Shown piece by piece: positions 43,837 to 53,722 of a DNA stretch of 64,000 nucleotides (the stretch's first letter is position 1; the number at the start of each line of letters is the position of its first letter). The notes under the pieces are model-generated. The model was not told where the DNA came from, made no database searches, and worked only from the letters and a program-made list of their open reading frames with translations. Source of the DNA: CAYWXV01 sp964462535 (lineage in GTDB: Bacteria; Bacteroidota; Ignavibacteria; OLB7); contig CAYWXV010000014.1 of NCBI GenBank assembly GCA_964462535.1, positions 1 through 64,000 on the forward strand, in the 5' to 3' direction. A program made the translations under genes and the position numbers.

Positions 43837-44403
43837 ATGCTCCCATCCTTACTATCCGCCCTACCATATCGCCCCTACTTTGCGGTTGTCGATTTCGAAG
43901 CCACGTGCTGGGCCGACGCATCGAGGCGAGGGGACAGCGAGATCATTCAAATCGGCTGTGTCAGGATGCGGAGAGACGACGCCGTCGTGAGCGACGAGTT
44001 CGAGATACTTGTTCGGCCGACCAGGTATCCGGTACTGAGCGAACTATGCAAGCAGATTACCGGTCTGCGGCAGGAGGCCGTGGACACGGCGATGACCTTT
44101 CCTACAGCTCATGCTCGATTCACCGAGTGGATCGGTGATCCATCGACGCATACCTTCTGCTCGTGGGGCGCCTATGACAAGTTCCTCCTTCGCGCGGCCT
44201 GCGCGTTCCACCGCCTGCCGTTTCCGTTCGATGACCACTACTTGAACATCAAGCCTCTCTTCAGTGGTCAGTTCACCGGTCGCGAAGTGTCTATGGAACG
44301 CGCCTTGGACATGGTTGGTGCACCGATGCCTGTTCGCCGACATCATGCCTTGGACGACGCTCGATCAGCCGCACTTCTCCTCCGTGAGGTGCTCCGCTCA
44401 TGA
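43837..44403 (+). CDS. DEDDh-type 3'-5' exonuclease domain protein
   Basis: The 188-aa protein has the exonuclease motifs VVDFEATCW (Asp19, Glu21), EIIQIGCVRM, FCSWGAYDKFLL and HHALDDARSAALL, the last giving His and Asp. This set resembles the ERI1/RNase T-like branch more than the DNA polymerase epsilon branch, so it may act on RNA ends; that is inference. ATG 43837 is used because the upstream open frame lacks the family start. An aldehyde dehydrogenase gene follows after 33 nt. Confidence 0.88.
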   Translation: MLPSLLSALPYRPYFAVVDFEATCWADASRRGDSEIIQIGCVRMRRDDAVVSDEFEILVRPTRYPVLSELCKQITGLRQEAVDTAMTFPTAHARFTEWIGDPSTHTFCSWGAYDKFLLRAACAFHRLPFPFDDHYLNIKPLFSGQFTGREVSMERALDMVGAPMPVRRHHALDDARSAALLLREVLRS

Positions 44404-44436
44404 TACTCCGATTTCCTTCACGATATCATCGCGCAT

Positions 44437-45804
44437 ATGAGTCTTGAGATAGTCAACCCATACAACGGTGAGACCGTCGCGACGTACGAGGAGCACTCCG
44501 AAGCGGAGACGAACGCCATAATCGAACAGGGCGCGCAGGCACAATCCGCGTGGAAGCGCGTTTCGTATTCCGATCGAGGTCGGGTGATTCGGCGTGCGGC
44601 CGAATTGCTGCGTGAACGACGCGACGAGCTGGCGCGCCTTATGGCCGTTGAGATGGGAAAGCCGATCCGCGACGGGAGGGGAGAGGTGGAGAAATGCGCG
44701 TGGGTCTGCGAGTACTACGCCGACCACGCAGAGACCTTTCTCTCGCCGACGAATATTGAAACCGAAGCGACGCGATCGTACGTAGCCTATGAGCCGCTAG
44801 GTGTGATTCTGGCGGTCATGCCCTGGAACTTCCCTTTGTGGCAGGTCTTCCGATTTCTCGCCCCTGCTACAATGGCGGGAAACGGCGCTCTCCTGAAGCA
44901 TGCATCGAACGTCCCCGGGTCCGCTCTCGCAATCGAGCGAGTTGTTCACGACGCAGGATTCCCTCGGGATCTCTTCCGCACGCTCCTTATCGGCAGCAAG
45001 GCCGTTGCCGGTGTGATTGCACATCCACGCGTTGCCGCGGTGACGCTCACGGGAAGCACACCGGCTGGAAGGTCCGTGGCTGCGACGGCCGGTCACTTCC
45101 TCAAGAAGAGCGTATTGGAACTCGGGGGCAGCGACCCCTACGTCGTGCTTGGAGACGCAGACGTGGACATGGCGGTCGGTGCGTGCGTGAAGAGTCGGTT
45201 GATCAATAGCGGTCAGAGCTGCATAGCAGCCAAGCGCTTCATCGTCGTCGAGACAGTGCTTGAAGAATTCACCGCGCGATTCGTCGAGCTGATGTCCAGG
45301 GCCGTTGTGGGTGATCCATTGAAGGAAGAGACGGAAGTTGGGCCGCAGGCACGGGTCGATCTCCGCGATGAACTTCATGAACAAGTCAGCAGGAGTGTCG
45401 AATGCGGCGGAAAGCTCCTACTTGGCGGTGTCGTGCCAGATGGTCCGGGCGCCTTCTATCCACCGACGGTTCTCGCGGACATTCGCCCAGGAATGCCCGC
45501 GTTCGACGAAGAACTCTTCGGCCCGGTGGCCGCAATCATACCAGCAGCGGACGACGAGGAGGCCATTCGTCTGGCGAATCTGTCGGTGTTCGGCCTGGGT
45601 GCTGCGGTTTTTACGGGGGACACCGAACGGGGCAGAGTTATCGCCGAGAAGGAGCTTGAGGCGGGAAGCTGCTTCGTCAACGCGTTCGTGCGGAGCGATC
45701 CACGACTTCCGTTCGGCGGAATCAAGGAGTCGGGCTACGGGAGAGAACTCTCCGACTTCGGTATCAGGGAATTCGTAAACGTCAAGACCGTGTACGTCCA
45801 GTAG
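44437..45804 (+). CDS. Succinate-semialdehyde-dehydrogenase-like NAD(P)-dependent ALDH
   Basis: The 455-aa ALDH has PWNFPLWQV, LTGSTPAGRSV, LELGGSDPYVV (catalytic Glu) and the nucleophile Cys in NSGQSCIAAKRF. The overall length and motifs fit the GabD/SSADH-like class (short form). The substrate is probably succinate semialdehyde but not proven. It is convergent with a second ALDH at 46-47.5 kb. Confidence 0.92.
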   Translation: MSLEIVNPYNGETVATYEEHSEAETNAIIEQGAQAQSAWKRVSYSDRGRVIRRAAELLRERRDELARLMAVEMGKPIRDGRGEVEKCAWVCEYYADHAETFLSPTNIETEATRSYVAYEPLGVILAVMPWNFPLWQVFRFLAPATMAGNGALLKHASNVPGSALAIERVVHDAGFPRDLFRTLLIGSKAVAGVIAHPRVAAVTLTGSTPAGRSVAATAGHFLKKSVLELGGSDPYVVLGDADVDMAVGACVKSRLINSGQSCIAAKRFIVVETVLEEFTARFVELMSRAVVGDPLKEETEVGPQARVDLRDELHEQVSRSVECGGKLLLGGVVPDGPGAFYPPTVLADIRPGMPAFDEELFGPVAAIIPAADDEEAIRLANLSVFGLGAAVFTGDTERGRVIAEKELEAGSCFVNAFVRSDPRLPFGGIKESGYGRELSDFGIREFVNVKTVYVQ

Positions 45805-45926
45805 CAGCCAGCGGCGAACGTGCCAGGGCCAACCCGCCAAGAGGATTTGCTCCTGCTCCCGCACGAATCGGCGGTGATGTTCGAGCCGCGCTGGGCGCGA
45901 ATGCATACAAGGCGGAACGTCACTTC

Positions 45927-45955
45927 GCGGAGCGCCCTGACGCCCCTCGCTCCGC
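45927..45955. terminator. Hairpin between the convergent aldehyde dehydrogenases
   Basis: GCGGAGCG (45927-45934) and CGCTCCGC (45948-45955) form an 8-bp stem with a 13-nt loop in the 162-nt convergent gap. There is no U-tract, so it is a weak bidirectional candidate. Confidence 0.45.
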
Positions 45956-45966
45956 TCAAGACCTCT

Positions 45967-47481
45967 CTACACCTCCATCCATACAGACTTGCTCTGCGTG
46001 TAGATGTCGAGCGCGGCCTTCCCCTGCTCGCGACCAATACCCGACATCTTGTAGCCCCCGAACGGGAGTGCGTTGTCGGTCATATTGTACGTGTTGACCC
46101 ACACGGTACCAGCCTTCACTCCGCGGACGAATGACATCGCAACGCGCATGTCGCTTGTCCACACGCCGGCCGCCAGACCGAACGTCGTGTCGTTGGCTAT
46201 CGCGATGGCGTCGCTCAGGTCCGAGAAGCGAATAACGGAGGCAACCGGCCCGAAAATTTCCTCGCGGCCAATTGCCATGTGATTCGTTACGTCATCGAAC
46301 ACGGTCGGCGACACGAAGCACCCGGTATCGCCCTGGCGAGAGCCCCCGACCCGCAACGTTGCCCCTTCCGCCTTCCCCTGCTCAATGTACGATAGCACAC
46401 GGTCCATGTGCTCAGTGCTAACGAGCGACCCCATACGTGTCTTCGGATCGAGAGGGTCCCCAACCACCATTTTGGCGGCACGCGCGGCAAGGATCTCCAT
46501 GAACTGGTCGTGAACCGAATCCTGCACCAGTATTCGGCTACCGGCGGTACACATCTGACCTTGGTTGAGGAAGATCCCGGAGAGTGCCACCTTCGCAGCC
46601 ATCTCCAGGTCGGCGTCGGCGAAGACAACGTTTGGTGACTTACCGCCAAGTTCCAGCGTCACGTTCTTCATCGTCTCGGCAGCAGACTTCATGATCATCT
46701 TGCCAACCTCGACCGACCCCGTGAATGCGATCTTGTCGACGTCCGGGTGGGCCACAAGGGGCGCGCCAGCCGTCGTTCCCATTCCTGTGACGATGTTGAG
46801 CACCCCGTTCGGGAGACCCGCCTCCATCATCAGCTCGCCCAGTCTGAGTATGGAGACAGGAGTCTGTTCGGCCGGCTTGATAACAACGGTATTCCCGCAA
46901 CAAATGGCGGGCGCGAGTTTCCACGTCGCCATTTGAATCGGGTAATTCCAAGGGATGATCTGACCACACACGCCGAGCGGCTCCCGCAGAGTGAATGTGA
47001 ACGCGTTCGAACGAGCGTTCGGTTCGAACGTCTCACCCATGGTCTTGCCAGCCCAACCGGCGAAATACCTGAAGCATGCAATCGACTGCGGAAGGTCAAT
47101 CCGAATGGTCTCGAAGTATGGCTTGCCGGTGTCGAGCGTCTCCAGCTCTGCCAGCTCCTCGATGTGCGCCTCCATCAGGTCTGCAATTTTCGCGAGGACG
47201 CGACCGCGGTCGGCGCCGTTCATCTTTCTATAGTCACCCTCTTCGAACGCCCGGCGTGCTGCCTTGACCGCGCGATTCACATCCTCGCTGTCACCGTCAG
47301 CTACCTGGGCGATCACCTCTCCCGTCGCGGGATAGTAATTGTCAAAAGTCCTTCCCGAGGCGGCATCAACCCATTCTCCGTCTATCAACATGCGTCCCAG
47401 GCGAAGGAGTCCCTGGTCGTTCAACTGGTTGTAGCTGGGGCGCAGAGTGGCAATACCCCCGGTCGTTACCATGTCGTCCAT
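45967..47481 (-). CDS. Aldehyde dehydrogenase (ALDH1/betaine-aldehyde-type)
   Basis: The 504-aa protein has IIPWNYPIQMATWKLAPA, FTGSVEVGKMIM, LELGGKSPNVVFADAD and the catalytic Cys in NQGQMCTAGSRI, and ends GREQGKAALDIYTQSKSVW. It is longer than the other ALDH and close to the betaine-aldehyde/ALDH1 branch. The frame is open to 47583, but the extension overlaps the upstream porin gene; ATG 47481 is used. It lies 89 nt after the porin and could belong to the nitrate operon, though the link is not obvious. Confidence 0.92.
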   Translation of the reverse strand: MDDMVTTGGIATLRPSYNQLNDQGLLRLGRMLIDGEWVDAASGRTFDNYYPATGEVIAQVADGDSEDVNRAVKAARRAFEEGDYRKMNGADRGRVLAKIADLMEAHIEELAELETLDTGKPYFETIRIDLPQSIACFRYFAGWAGKTMGETFEPNARSNAFTFTLREPLGVCGQIIPWNYPIQMATWKLAPAICCGNTVVIKPAEQTPVSILRLGELMMEAGLPNGVLNIVTGMGTTAGAPLVAHPDVDKIAFTGSVEVGKMIMKSAAETMKNVTLELGGKSPNVVFADADLEMAAKVALSGIFLNQGQMCTAGSRILVQDSVHDQFMEILAARAAKMVVGDPLDPKTRMGSLVSTEHMDRVLSYIEQGKAEGATLRVGGSRQGDTGCFVSPTVFDDVTNHMAIGREEIFGPVASVIRFSDLSDAIAIANDTTFGLAAGVWTSDMRVAMSFVRGVKAGTVWVNTYNMTDNALPFGGYKMSGIGREQGKAALDIYTQSKSVWMEV

Positions 47482-47570
47482 GATGCCCTGTCTAAAGCGG
47501 TTTGTGAGGGATGGATCCGATGCAATGAGGGGCAAAGATAGGGCTTTGCGGGGAAGAGGCTGGTTGTTGG

Positions 47571-48809
47571 TCAGAAGTTCCATTGACCGGACATGAATGC
47601 CCAGAAGCGGGCAGCATCCCCCAAACGTGCTTTCAACTGCTCACCCGGCATGAAGAGCGATGCTCCACCGCTCAGCTCGAATCCAGCCGCCCCCTTCCAG
47701 ACGATCGTGCCATCGACTTCTGTACCGAACGGATCCGTACTTCGTCGTTGCGCGCGGAACACGTGTCCGTCAAGCGACACGCGCGTGTTCCGGAAGAGAT
47801 TGGTTGCGACACCGACACCAAGATCGACGAGCCCGGCATCTGCGGATAGCGATGGGAAATAATCCATTGACCCGTAGAACTTGTGATTCGTTGCGAAGAG
47901 TGTGTTGAACGTCTCGTTGATAGTGTCGTTCGCACTACCATCGCCGCTCAAGACCGTTCCAAGGATGACGACCTTTGTTCCACTCCCCTCATCGACCGCT
48001 ATCGCGAATGTGCCGCTGACCAGATAGGCCTTCAACTCCTTGCGTGCCAACGAATCGCTCACGCCCCCATAACCATTCTGACCAATCGCTTCAACGAGCA
48101 CGTTGACGGGCCCAACGTCCGAAGCGATGTTGAAGCCAAACGTGTTCCGGGCCAGAAGGCTCTTGTTCGAGTCGGACCCTGCTACGATTGGTCTGGTGTT
48201 GTCGTCGTGCAATGCAATGAGGTCAACGCTCACACCTCCCACCTTCCACGCGCCCCATATTCCGTAGAGGTTCTGTGACATGGTGGGCCCGGCTGCGGGT
48301 GCAGAGAGTCTGGCGGCGAAGAGGTCGAGCTTAATGTCATCTCCCACGTTCAACGTGCCTCGAGCCGCATCGAAGGATCGTCCCGTATTACTCCACCCAA
48401 ACGCCCCGATCAATCTCTCGTTTGCGAACGACAACTCCTGGCGGCCTAGCCGCAGTGTCGCCGCCAGGTCTAGCGGTCGCTCAATTTGAACAAACGCCTG
48501 CTTCATGTCGAGCCCGTCCGCCGTGACATCCGTCGTCCCGCGTGCGAGTGCCGGGTCACCGGAACCAAGAAATCTGGAGTCTTGAACCTCGACGACAATT
48601 GTCAATAGGGGACCGGGGTGTGCGGTCGCCCTTAATCGGGTTCGCAGAAGATGCGCAAGCACCGTTTCGTCGAACGTGAGTCCGCGATCGTCGAGTTCAC
48701 TGCGCAATCTCACTTGTCCAGAGAGTGAGACCGGTGGTGGGGCGGGATCTTGCGCGTGTGCCGCCAGCGGCGCCAGCAAGAGGGCGACGAGTAGGATGAG
48801 GGCAAACAT
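47571..48809 (-). CDS. Outer-membrane porin of the alginate-export type
   Basis: The 412-aa protein has a signal peptide (LLVALLLAPLAAHA) and a beta-barrel pattern: SGQVRLRSELDD, LRTRLRATAHPGP, VQDSRFLGSGDP and AFVQIERPL. The barrel ends SGQWNF, with the typical final Phe. The VEVQDSR / LGRQELSF pair is a feature of alginate-export (AlgE-like) proteins. It is 37 nt from narK2 and may let anions through the outer membrane. Confidence 0.82.
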   Translation of the reverse strand: MFALILLVALLLAPLAAHAQDPAPPPVSLSGQVRLRSELDDRGLTFDETVLAHLLRTRLRATAHPGPLLTIVVEVQDSRFLGSGDPALARGTTDVTADGLDMKQAFVQIERPLDLAATLRLGRQELSFANERLIGAFGWSNTGRSFDAARGTLNVGDDIKLDLFAARLSAPAAGPTMSQNLYGIWGAWKVGGVSVDLIALHDDNTRPIVAGSDSNKSLLARNTFGFNIASDVGPVNVLVEAIGQNGYGGVSDSLARKELKAYLVSGTFAIAVDEGSGTKVVILGTVLSGDGSANDTINETFNTLFATNHKFYGSMDYFPSLSADAGLVDLGVGVATNLFRNTRVSLDGHVFRAQRRSTDPFGTEVDGTIVWKGAAGFELSGGASLFMPGEQLKARLGDAARFWAFMSGQWNF

Positions 48810-48846
48810 GTCTGGTCAGGATTGAGTAATTGCGCGGATGTCTACA

Positions 48847-50193
48847 TCAATGTCCGGTCACTGCAGAGACGTGAGGGTGCTCGAACTTCTCTGAGACATG
48901 TGGAGATGCCGCCCGCAGGATCATCAGTACTGTTCGATGCATCCAGAGGAACCCTGCGATCGTGACGACGAGAAGGATGGCGAACGTGGACTGCGGGAGC
49001 CCGGTGATCTTGAACGACCACGCGAACATCGGCGGCAGGAAGAATCCTCCCAGGGCGCCGATCAGACCGACCAACCCACCAACTGCCCCAACATCGTTTG
49101 GGAAGTACTCAGGGATATGCTTGTAGACCGCAGCCTTCCCAATGCCCATCCCCACACCCAGTAGGATGACCGCCACCGTGAAGGGAACAACTCCAAGGGA
49201 AAAGGGGAGCACCTCAGTCAGGCCGTCGGCATCGAACGACTGGGAAACCTGAAGTACGATGTGCCCGCTAGGGGCGCTCAGGAGTATCAACGCACCGGTC
49301 ATGATTGCGAAGACGAGATACATGATTCGTCGGGCGCCAAAGCGATCCGACAACCACCCACCAAGAGGGCGAAGGAGGCTTGCTGGAAAGATGAAGAGCG
49401 CTGTGAGGAGTGCGGCAGTCCCAAGCTCGAGGTGGTACACATCGACGTAATACTTCGGGAGCCAGGCGGAGAGGGCTACATATGCGCCAAAGACGATCAC
49501 GTAGTACAGGCTGAACCTCCAGACCCGAGTGTTCCGAAGTGGCCGCATCAATTCACGGAGAGATCTGCCGTGACCAGGACACTTGTCGGCAGCTGGAGTG
49601 CCGAACCAGACGATGGCTGCCATCAGTACCAGAAGCACGGCATACAGGACTGGAACGAACCTCCAACCGCCGGGGAAGAGCCCCCCGAGCAATCCTGCCG
49701 CAGGAACAACCGAAATGAGAGTTGGTCCGATCAGTTTGGTGACGGACGCACCAACGTTTCCCGCCCCGAACACCCCCAGAGCCGTCCCCTGACGCTCGCG
49801 TGGAAACCAGGCGGAGTTCCACGAGATCCCAACGTTGAACGCATTTCCGGCAAGACCAAACAATAGCGCAAGGACAATAAGCTGCTCATACGTCTCTGCA
49901 CGCGACACCATGTATGTCGGAACGGCGATGGCCAACAGCAGGACAGTCATGATCTTCCGGCCCCCAATTCGGTCGGTGATTATCCCGAAGGGCAACCGCC
50001 AGAGGGAGCCGCTGAGGATGGCTGCCGCGACAAGCCAGCTCAATTCAACGTCCGTCAGACCGAACTCCTTCCGAATAGGAATCCCAAGCACTCCCAGCAT
50101 CAGCCACGCCGCGAACGCCAGCGTGAACGCTATTGTCGAGACGATGAGTATTCGTCGTGGTCGATGATCGGAGACTGCGTCGCTAGTAGTCAT
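48847..50193 (-). CDS. NarK-type nitrate/nitrite MFS transporter (second of pair)
   Basis: The 448-aa MFS protein has twelve predicted membrane segments and the nitrate-porter motif LAGNAFNVGISWNSAWFPRER, followed by QGTALGVFGAGNVGAS. Its start ATG overlaps the preceding TAA (TAATG), giving translational coupling. The open frame upstream is inside the first narK and is not used. The transported ion (nitrate, nitrite or antiport) cannot be read by eye. Confidence 0.92.
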   Translation of the reverse strand: MTTSDAVSDHRPRRILIVSTIAFTLAFAAWLMLGVLGIPIRKEFGLTDVELSWLVAAAILSGSLWRLPFGIITDRIGGRKIMTVLLLAIAVPTYMVSRAETYEQLIVLALLFGLAGNAFNVGISWNSAWFPRERQGTALGVFGAGNVGASVTKLIGPTLISVVPAAGLLGGLFPGGWRFVPVLYAVLLVLMAAIVWFGTPAADKCPGHGRSLRELMRPLRNTRVWRFSLYYVIVFGAYVALSAWLPKYYVDVYHLELGTAALLTALFIFPASLLRPLGGWLSDRFGARRIMYLVFAIMTGALILLSAPSGHIVLQVSQSFDADGLTEVLPFSLGVVPFTVAVILLGVGMGIGKAAVYKHIPEYFPNDVGAVGGLVGLIGALGGFFLPPMFAWSFKITGLPQSTFAILLVVTIAGFLWMHRTVLMILRAASPHVSEKFEHPHVSAVTGH

Positions 50194-51566
50194 TAGCAGG
50201 GGACCTCCGCGCCCCTTCGTGAGTAGTACCACCACGTAGTTGCCACACATGCGAGGTAGAAGACGCCCAGCCCAATCATTGCGGGGATCGCAGTTCCGTC
50301 CCACGAGATCGAGGCGTTGAAGAGGAGTGGAATCAGGAACGCACCGTAGGCGCCCATCGCCGACGAGAAGCCCAGGGTCGCGGCCGATTCCTTCTCGGCC
50401 TGTCTCGTCACGACGTCGGCGTCGGCCGCTGGGCCGGCATCCCTGAATCGTTCCGTACGGAAGATCACGGGGATCATCCGGAACGTCGATCCGTTACCGA
50501 TGCCGGTAGCCAGGAAGAGAATCAGGAACGAGGCGAAGAAAAGAGTGAAGTCAGGAGAGACGCCAGCGACAAGAGACCAGATCACGCCGGCGACACCAAT
50601 TGCGAGAAGTACGAACGTCCAGAACGTGACGCGGGCGCCACCCAGCCGATCGGAGAGCCACCCGCCAATAGGTCGCACTACAGCTCCGACAAGTGGACCC
50701 AGGAATGCGTAGCTGAGTACGGGAACCTGGGGGAAAAGCGTCTTGATCAGCAGGGGGAAGGCTGCGGAATAGCCGATGAATGAACCGAACGTCCCGATAT
50801 AGAGCGCGCTCATGATCCACGTGTGCCGACGCTTGAAAATGATCGACTGATCGCGGAAGGACGCTTTGGCCGTTGCCAGGTTGTTCATTCCCAGCCAGGC
50901 GGCAAGTGCCACGATCGCGATCAATGGAATCCAGACGATCGCCGCGTTCTGCAACCAGATCTCGCGCACGCCCTTTGCGGTCGTCGACGTCATAGAGGCG
51001 CCACCCATGGAGCCGAAGAGCGAACTCCCGATCACGAGTGGGACGATGAATTGGACCGCGCTCACGCCAAGGTTCCCAATGCCTGCATTCAAACCGAGGG
51101 CGATGCCTTTGCTTCCCTTCGGGAAGAAGAAGTTGATGTTCGCCATGCTCGATGCGAAGTTTCCTCCCCCCAGTCCTGCCAGCAGCGCCAGAAGTGCAAA
51201 GACCCAGTATGGCGTCGACACATCTTGCACGAACCACGCGATCCCAAACATTGGGATGAGAAGCGAGGCGGTGCTGAGTGCTGTCCAGTTGCGGCCGCCG
51301 AAGATCGGCACCATGAATGAGTAAAAGATTCTGAGGGTGGCACCTGAAAGTCCGGGAATGGCGGTGAGCCAGAACAATTGCGATGTGGTGAACTGAAAGC
51401 CGATCGTGGGGAGGTTCACCACGGTGACGCTCCAGACCATCCAGACCACAAATGCCAGAAAGAGAGCGGGAATGGAGATCCAGAGGTTGCGGTAGGCGAC
51501 GCCTCGCTCCGACTGCTCCCAGAGCAGAGCATCCTCCGGGTTCCACGTTGTTATGGTTGCCTGCAT
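50193..51566 (-). CDS. NarK-type nitrate/nitrite MFS transporter (first of pair)
   Basis: The 457-aa MFS protein begins with a soluble N-terminus, then FLAFVVWMVWSVTVVNL. It carries GGGNFASSMANINFFFPKG, the nitrate signature with the paired Asn/Phe, and KGIALGLNAGIGNLGVS. ATG 51566 is preceded by AGGAG. A TGAT-N4-ATCA dyad sits 91 nt upstream. In NarK1-NarK2 pairs one works with proton symport and the other with nitrate/nitrite exchange; which is which is inference. Confidence 0.92.
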   Translation of the reverse strand: MQATITTWNPEDALLWEQSERGVAYRNLWISIPALFLAFVVWMVWSVTVVNLPTIGFQFTTSQLFWLTAIPGLSGATLRIFYSFMVPIFGGRNWTALSTASLLIPMFGIAWFVQDVSTPYWVFALLALLAGLGGGNFASSMANINFFFPKGSKGIALGLNAGIGNLGVSAVQFIVPLVIGSSLFGSMGGASMTSTTAKGVREIWLQNAAIVWIPLIAIVALAAWLGMNNLATAKASFRDQSIIFKRRHTWIMSALYIGTFGSFIGYSAAFPLLIKTLFPQVPVLSYAFLGPLVGAVVRPIGGWLSDRLGGARVTFWTFVLLAIGVAGVIWSLVAGVSPDFTLFFASFLILFLATGIGNGSTFRMIPVIFRTERFRDAGPAADADVVTRQAEKESAATLGFSSAMGAYGAFLIPLLFNASISWDGTAIPAMIGLGVFYLACVATTWWYYSRRGAEVPC

Positions 51567-51625
51567 GATTGCTCCTGTTGCGTGCGATTGCTCTGTCCGG
51601 GCCCAGGTCGGGCCGGGCATGCCGG

Positions 51626-51632
51626 CAATCTA
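51626..51632 (-). promoter_or_regulatory. -10-like element of the narK operon
   Basis: TAGATTG (minus strand) starts 30.5 nt after the centre of the upstream TGAT-N4-ATCA dyad and 60 nt before the narK ATG. The same element-dyad distance occurs at the regulator gene. Confidence 0.5.
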
Positions 51633-51644
51633 GCTGCAACGGGA

Positions 51645-51680
51645 AGCGGCCCCTCATGATCTCGATCATAAGGGGCCGCT
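51645..51680. promoter_or_regulatory. Dyad with FNR/DNR-like core, possible terminator as well
   Basis: Arms 51645-51660 and 51665-51680 pair over 16 bp with one mismatch. Their inner part reads ATGAT-CTCG-ATCAT (51656-51669), matching TTGAT-N4-ATCAA in 8 of 10 positions. It lies after the S9 peptidase stop and before the narK pair, so one sequence could both terminate the peptidase transcript and bind a Crp/Fnr regulator. The two roles cannot be separated from sequence. Confidence 0.55.
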
Positions 51681-51708
51681 CATCTCGGGTCGTGATTTTG
51701 GAATGTCG

Positions 51709-53559
51709 CTACAGGTACTTGGAAAGGAATCGCTCGATTGCACGGTGAACGTCGATGCGGTTCTCTTCGTTGTGGAAACCGTGCCCTTCGTCCGCATTGG
51801 CAATGTATTCCACGTCGACGCCCCGGTTCCGCAGCGCCTCAACGATCTGCTCCGATTCATTGACGTTGACACGGGGATCATTGACCCCCTGAATCACCAT
51901 CAATGGGGCAACGATCTTATCTACATGAAAAACAGGCGAGCGAGAACGCAAGAGGTCGGCGTCGGCGTCAGGGTTGCCAACCATTTCATACAAGATCTGT
52001 CGATGCGATTCCCAATAGGGTGGAAGCGTCTGCATGAAGGTGAAGAGGTTCGAAACGCCGACGTAGTCTATCCCGCACGCATAGAGGTCGGGCGTGAATG
52101 CGAGACCGGCCAGTGTCGCGTAACCACCGTAGCTGGCGCCGAAGATCGCTACTCGCTTTGGGTCTGCGATCCCTTGGTGCACCAGCCACGCCACACCATC
52201 GGAGATATCGTCCTGCATCGATAGGCCCCATTGTTTGAACGAGGCCTGGAGGAACTTCTTCCCAAATCCCGTTGAGCCGCGAAAGTTCATCTGGAGGACT
52301 CCGTAGCCACGGTTGGCAAGGAACTGCACACTCGGTTGGAATCCCCACGCGTCCCGAGCCCACGGTCCGCCGTGCGGGTACACGACGATCGGAATATTGC
52401 GACGGGGACTCCCCGGCGGGAGTGTGAGATATCCGTGAATCGTCAGGCCGTCGCGTGCGGTGTACGTGATCGGTTCCATCACGGCAAGTTGCTGCGGATG
52501 CAGCCAGGGACTGACGTCCCCAAGTTCTTCAAGCCGATCCTGTTCGCGATCGTAGAGGTAGAACGCCCCCAGCGATCGGTCACTGTACGTGCGAACGATC
52601 AAATGCTGCTCGTTCCGATCGAGGTCCACAACGACAACGTCCGTTCCGGGAAGAAGCTGCTGCAATCGAACCAGGATTTCTTCCCACTCGGAATCAAACG
52701 CATGAAGCTGCAACTTCCACGTCGTGTAGTGCGCCAACCGCAGGTTCTTCGTGAGCGGTGAATAACTCGCCCCCTCGACGTCAACCTCCGGGTGTTCGTA
52801 GATGACATCCAACTCACGTCCAGTCGCAAAATCAAAAACGACCAGTGCCATGCGATCTCGTCCTAGGTTCGACAGAGCATACGCATTCACATTATCGGGT
52901 GTGAAGCAAATCGGCGCAAGTGACTCGCGAAAGTTATTGGTGAGGACGGGGGTGAATTCGTCCGACTCGACTGCTCGATACAGCACCGTCGTGGTAACGC
53001 CATCAGTTGCGATTGCGACCCGAAGTTTCCCGTCATGATCTGTGATCCAGGAGTCGATGTTGCCCGGGTTCTCTGCGACAAGGGTCATCTCACCGTTCAC
53101 GGTGTTAAGTCGATACACGTCAAACGTTCTTGGGTCGCGATTGTTGAGGCCGACGAGCACATCCGTGTCGGACTGTTCTTCCAGGTCGTCAATCAGGCGC
53201 GCGCGCACGCCGGGGAAGGGGGTGAGATCTCGTCCTCCGCCCCCGGAGACGCTAACACTGAATAGGTGAAAATTCTCGTCCCCGCCGAAGTCACGAAGGT
53301 AGAGCAGCGTGTCGCTACCCTTCCACAGGATGGATGAAATGTCGCGCTCAGTCTCGGCGGTCAATCGAAGCTCACGATCCGACCGGAGGTCGCGAACGAA
53401 GATGTTCATCCGCTTCCCGTGGGGCTTCAGGTAGGCAAGACGCGTACCATCCGGTGAAATCCTGTAGACGTTGACCTGGGGATTGCGGAAGAAGTCCTCA
53501 ACGGGGATCTGTCCCGGAGCCGGCGCGATGTCTTGAGACGAAATATTGGTTGAGCTCAT
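51709..53559 (-). CDS. S9-family serine peptidase (prolyl-oligopeptidase type)
   Basis: The 616-aa protein has a propeller-like N-terminal half (YRISPDGTRLAYLKPHG) and an alpha/beta-hydrolase domain with YPHGGPWARDAWGF, nucleophile GASYGGYATL, the acid in VIQGVNDPRVN and GHGFHNEENR giving the His. No signal peptide is clear, so it may be cytoplasmic. Its start is divergent from the Crp/Fnr gene, and the shared 190-nt gap holds the second dyad. Confidence 0.92.
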   Translation of the reverse strand: MSSTNISSQDIAPAPGQIPVEDFFRNPQVNVYRISPDGTRLAYLKPHGKRMNIFVRDLRSDRELRLTAETERDISSILWKGSDTLLYLRDFGGDENFHLFSVSVSGGGGRDLTPFPGVRARLIDDLEEQSDTDVLVGLNNRDPRTFDVYRLNTVNGEMTLVAENPGNIDSWITDHDGKLRVAIATDGVTTTVLYRAVESDEFTPVLTNNFRESLAPICFTPDNVNAYALSNLGRDRMALVVFDFATGRELDVIYEHPEVDVEGASYSPLTKNLRLAHYTTWKLQLHAFDSEWEEILVRLQQLLPGTDVVVVDLDRNEQHLIVRTYSDRSLGAFYLYDREQDRLEELGDVSPWLHPQQLAVMEPITYTARDGLTIHGYLTLPPGSPRRNIPIVVYPHGGPWARDAWGFQPSVQFLANRGYGVLQMNFRGSTGFGKKFLQASFKQWGLSMQDDISDGVAWLVHQGIADPKRVAIFGASYGGYATLAGLAFTPDLYACGIDYVGVSNLFTFMQTLPPYWESHRQILYEMVGNPDADADLLRSRSPVFHVDKIVAPLMVIQGVNDPRVNVNESEQIVEALRNRGVDVEYIANADEGHGFHNEENRIDVHRAIERFLSKYL

Positions 53560-53686
53560 GATGGTTAGGTGAATCAAATAAATCGATCGACGAAGGCGGG
53601 CGCATCGATCCAAGACGCGCCCAATATCACGAATATCGTTTCAATGTCATAGTTGCCCCGGCCGCGGAGGTGGAATGTTCCGGAAC

Positions 53687-53698
53687 TGATATAGATCA
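53687..53698. promoter_or_regulatory. TGAT-N4-ATCA dyad upstream of the Crp/Fnr gene
   Basis: The core TGAT-ATAG-ATCA (53687-53698) matches the Crp/Fnr/DNR half-site pattern. It lies in the divergent gap between the S9 peptidase and the regulator, 30.5 nt (centre) from a TAGTTTG element, so it may serve autoregulation. Confidence 0.55.
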
Positions 53699-53722
53699 TA
53701 GACACCCGTCCAGTCGCCCCCT

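Noticed and set aside
51645..51680. Purely a terminator for the S9 peptidase gene
   Set aside because: The centre carries a TGAT-N4-ATCA dyad with the same spacing to a -10 element as at the regulator gene, so a regulatory role is kept alongside the terminator role.
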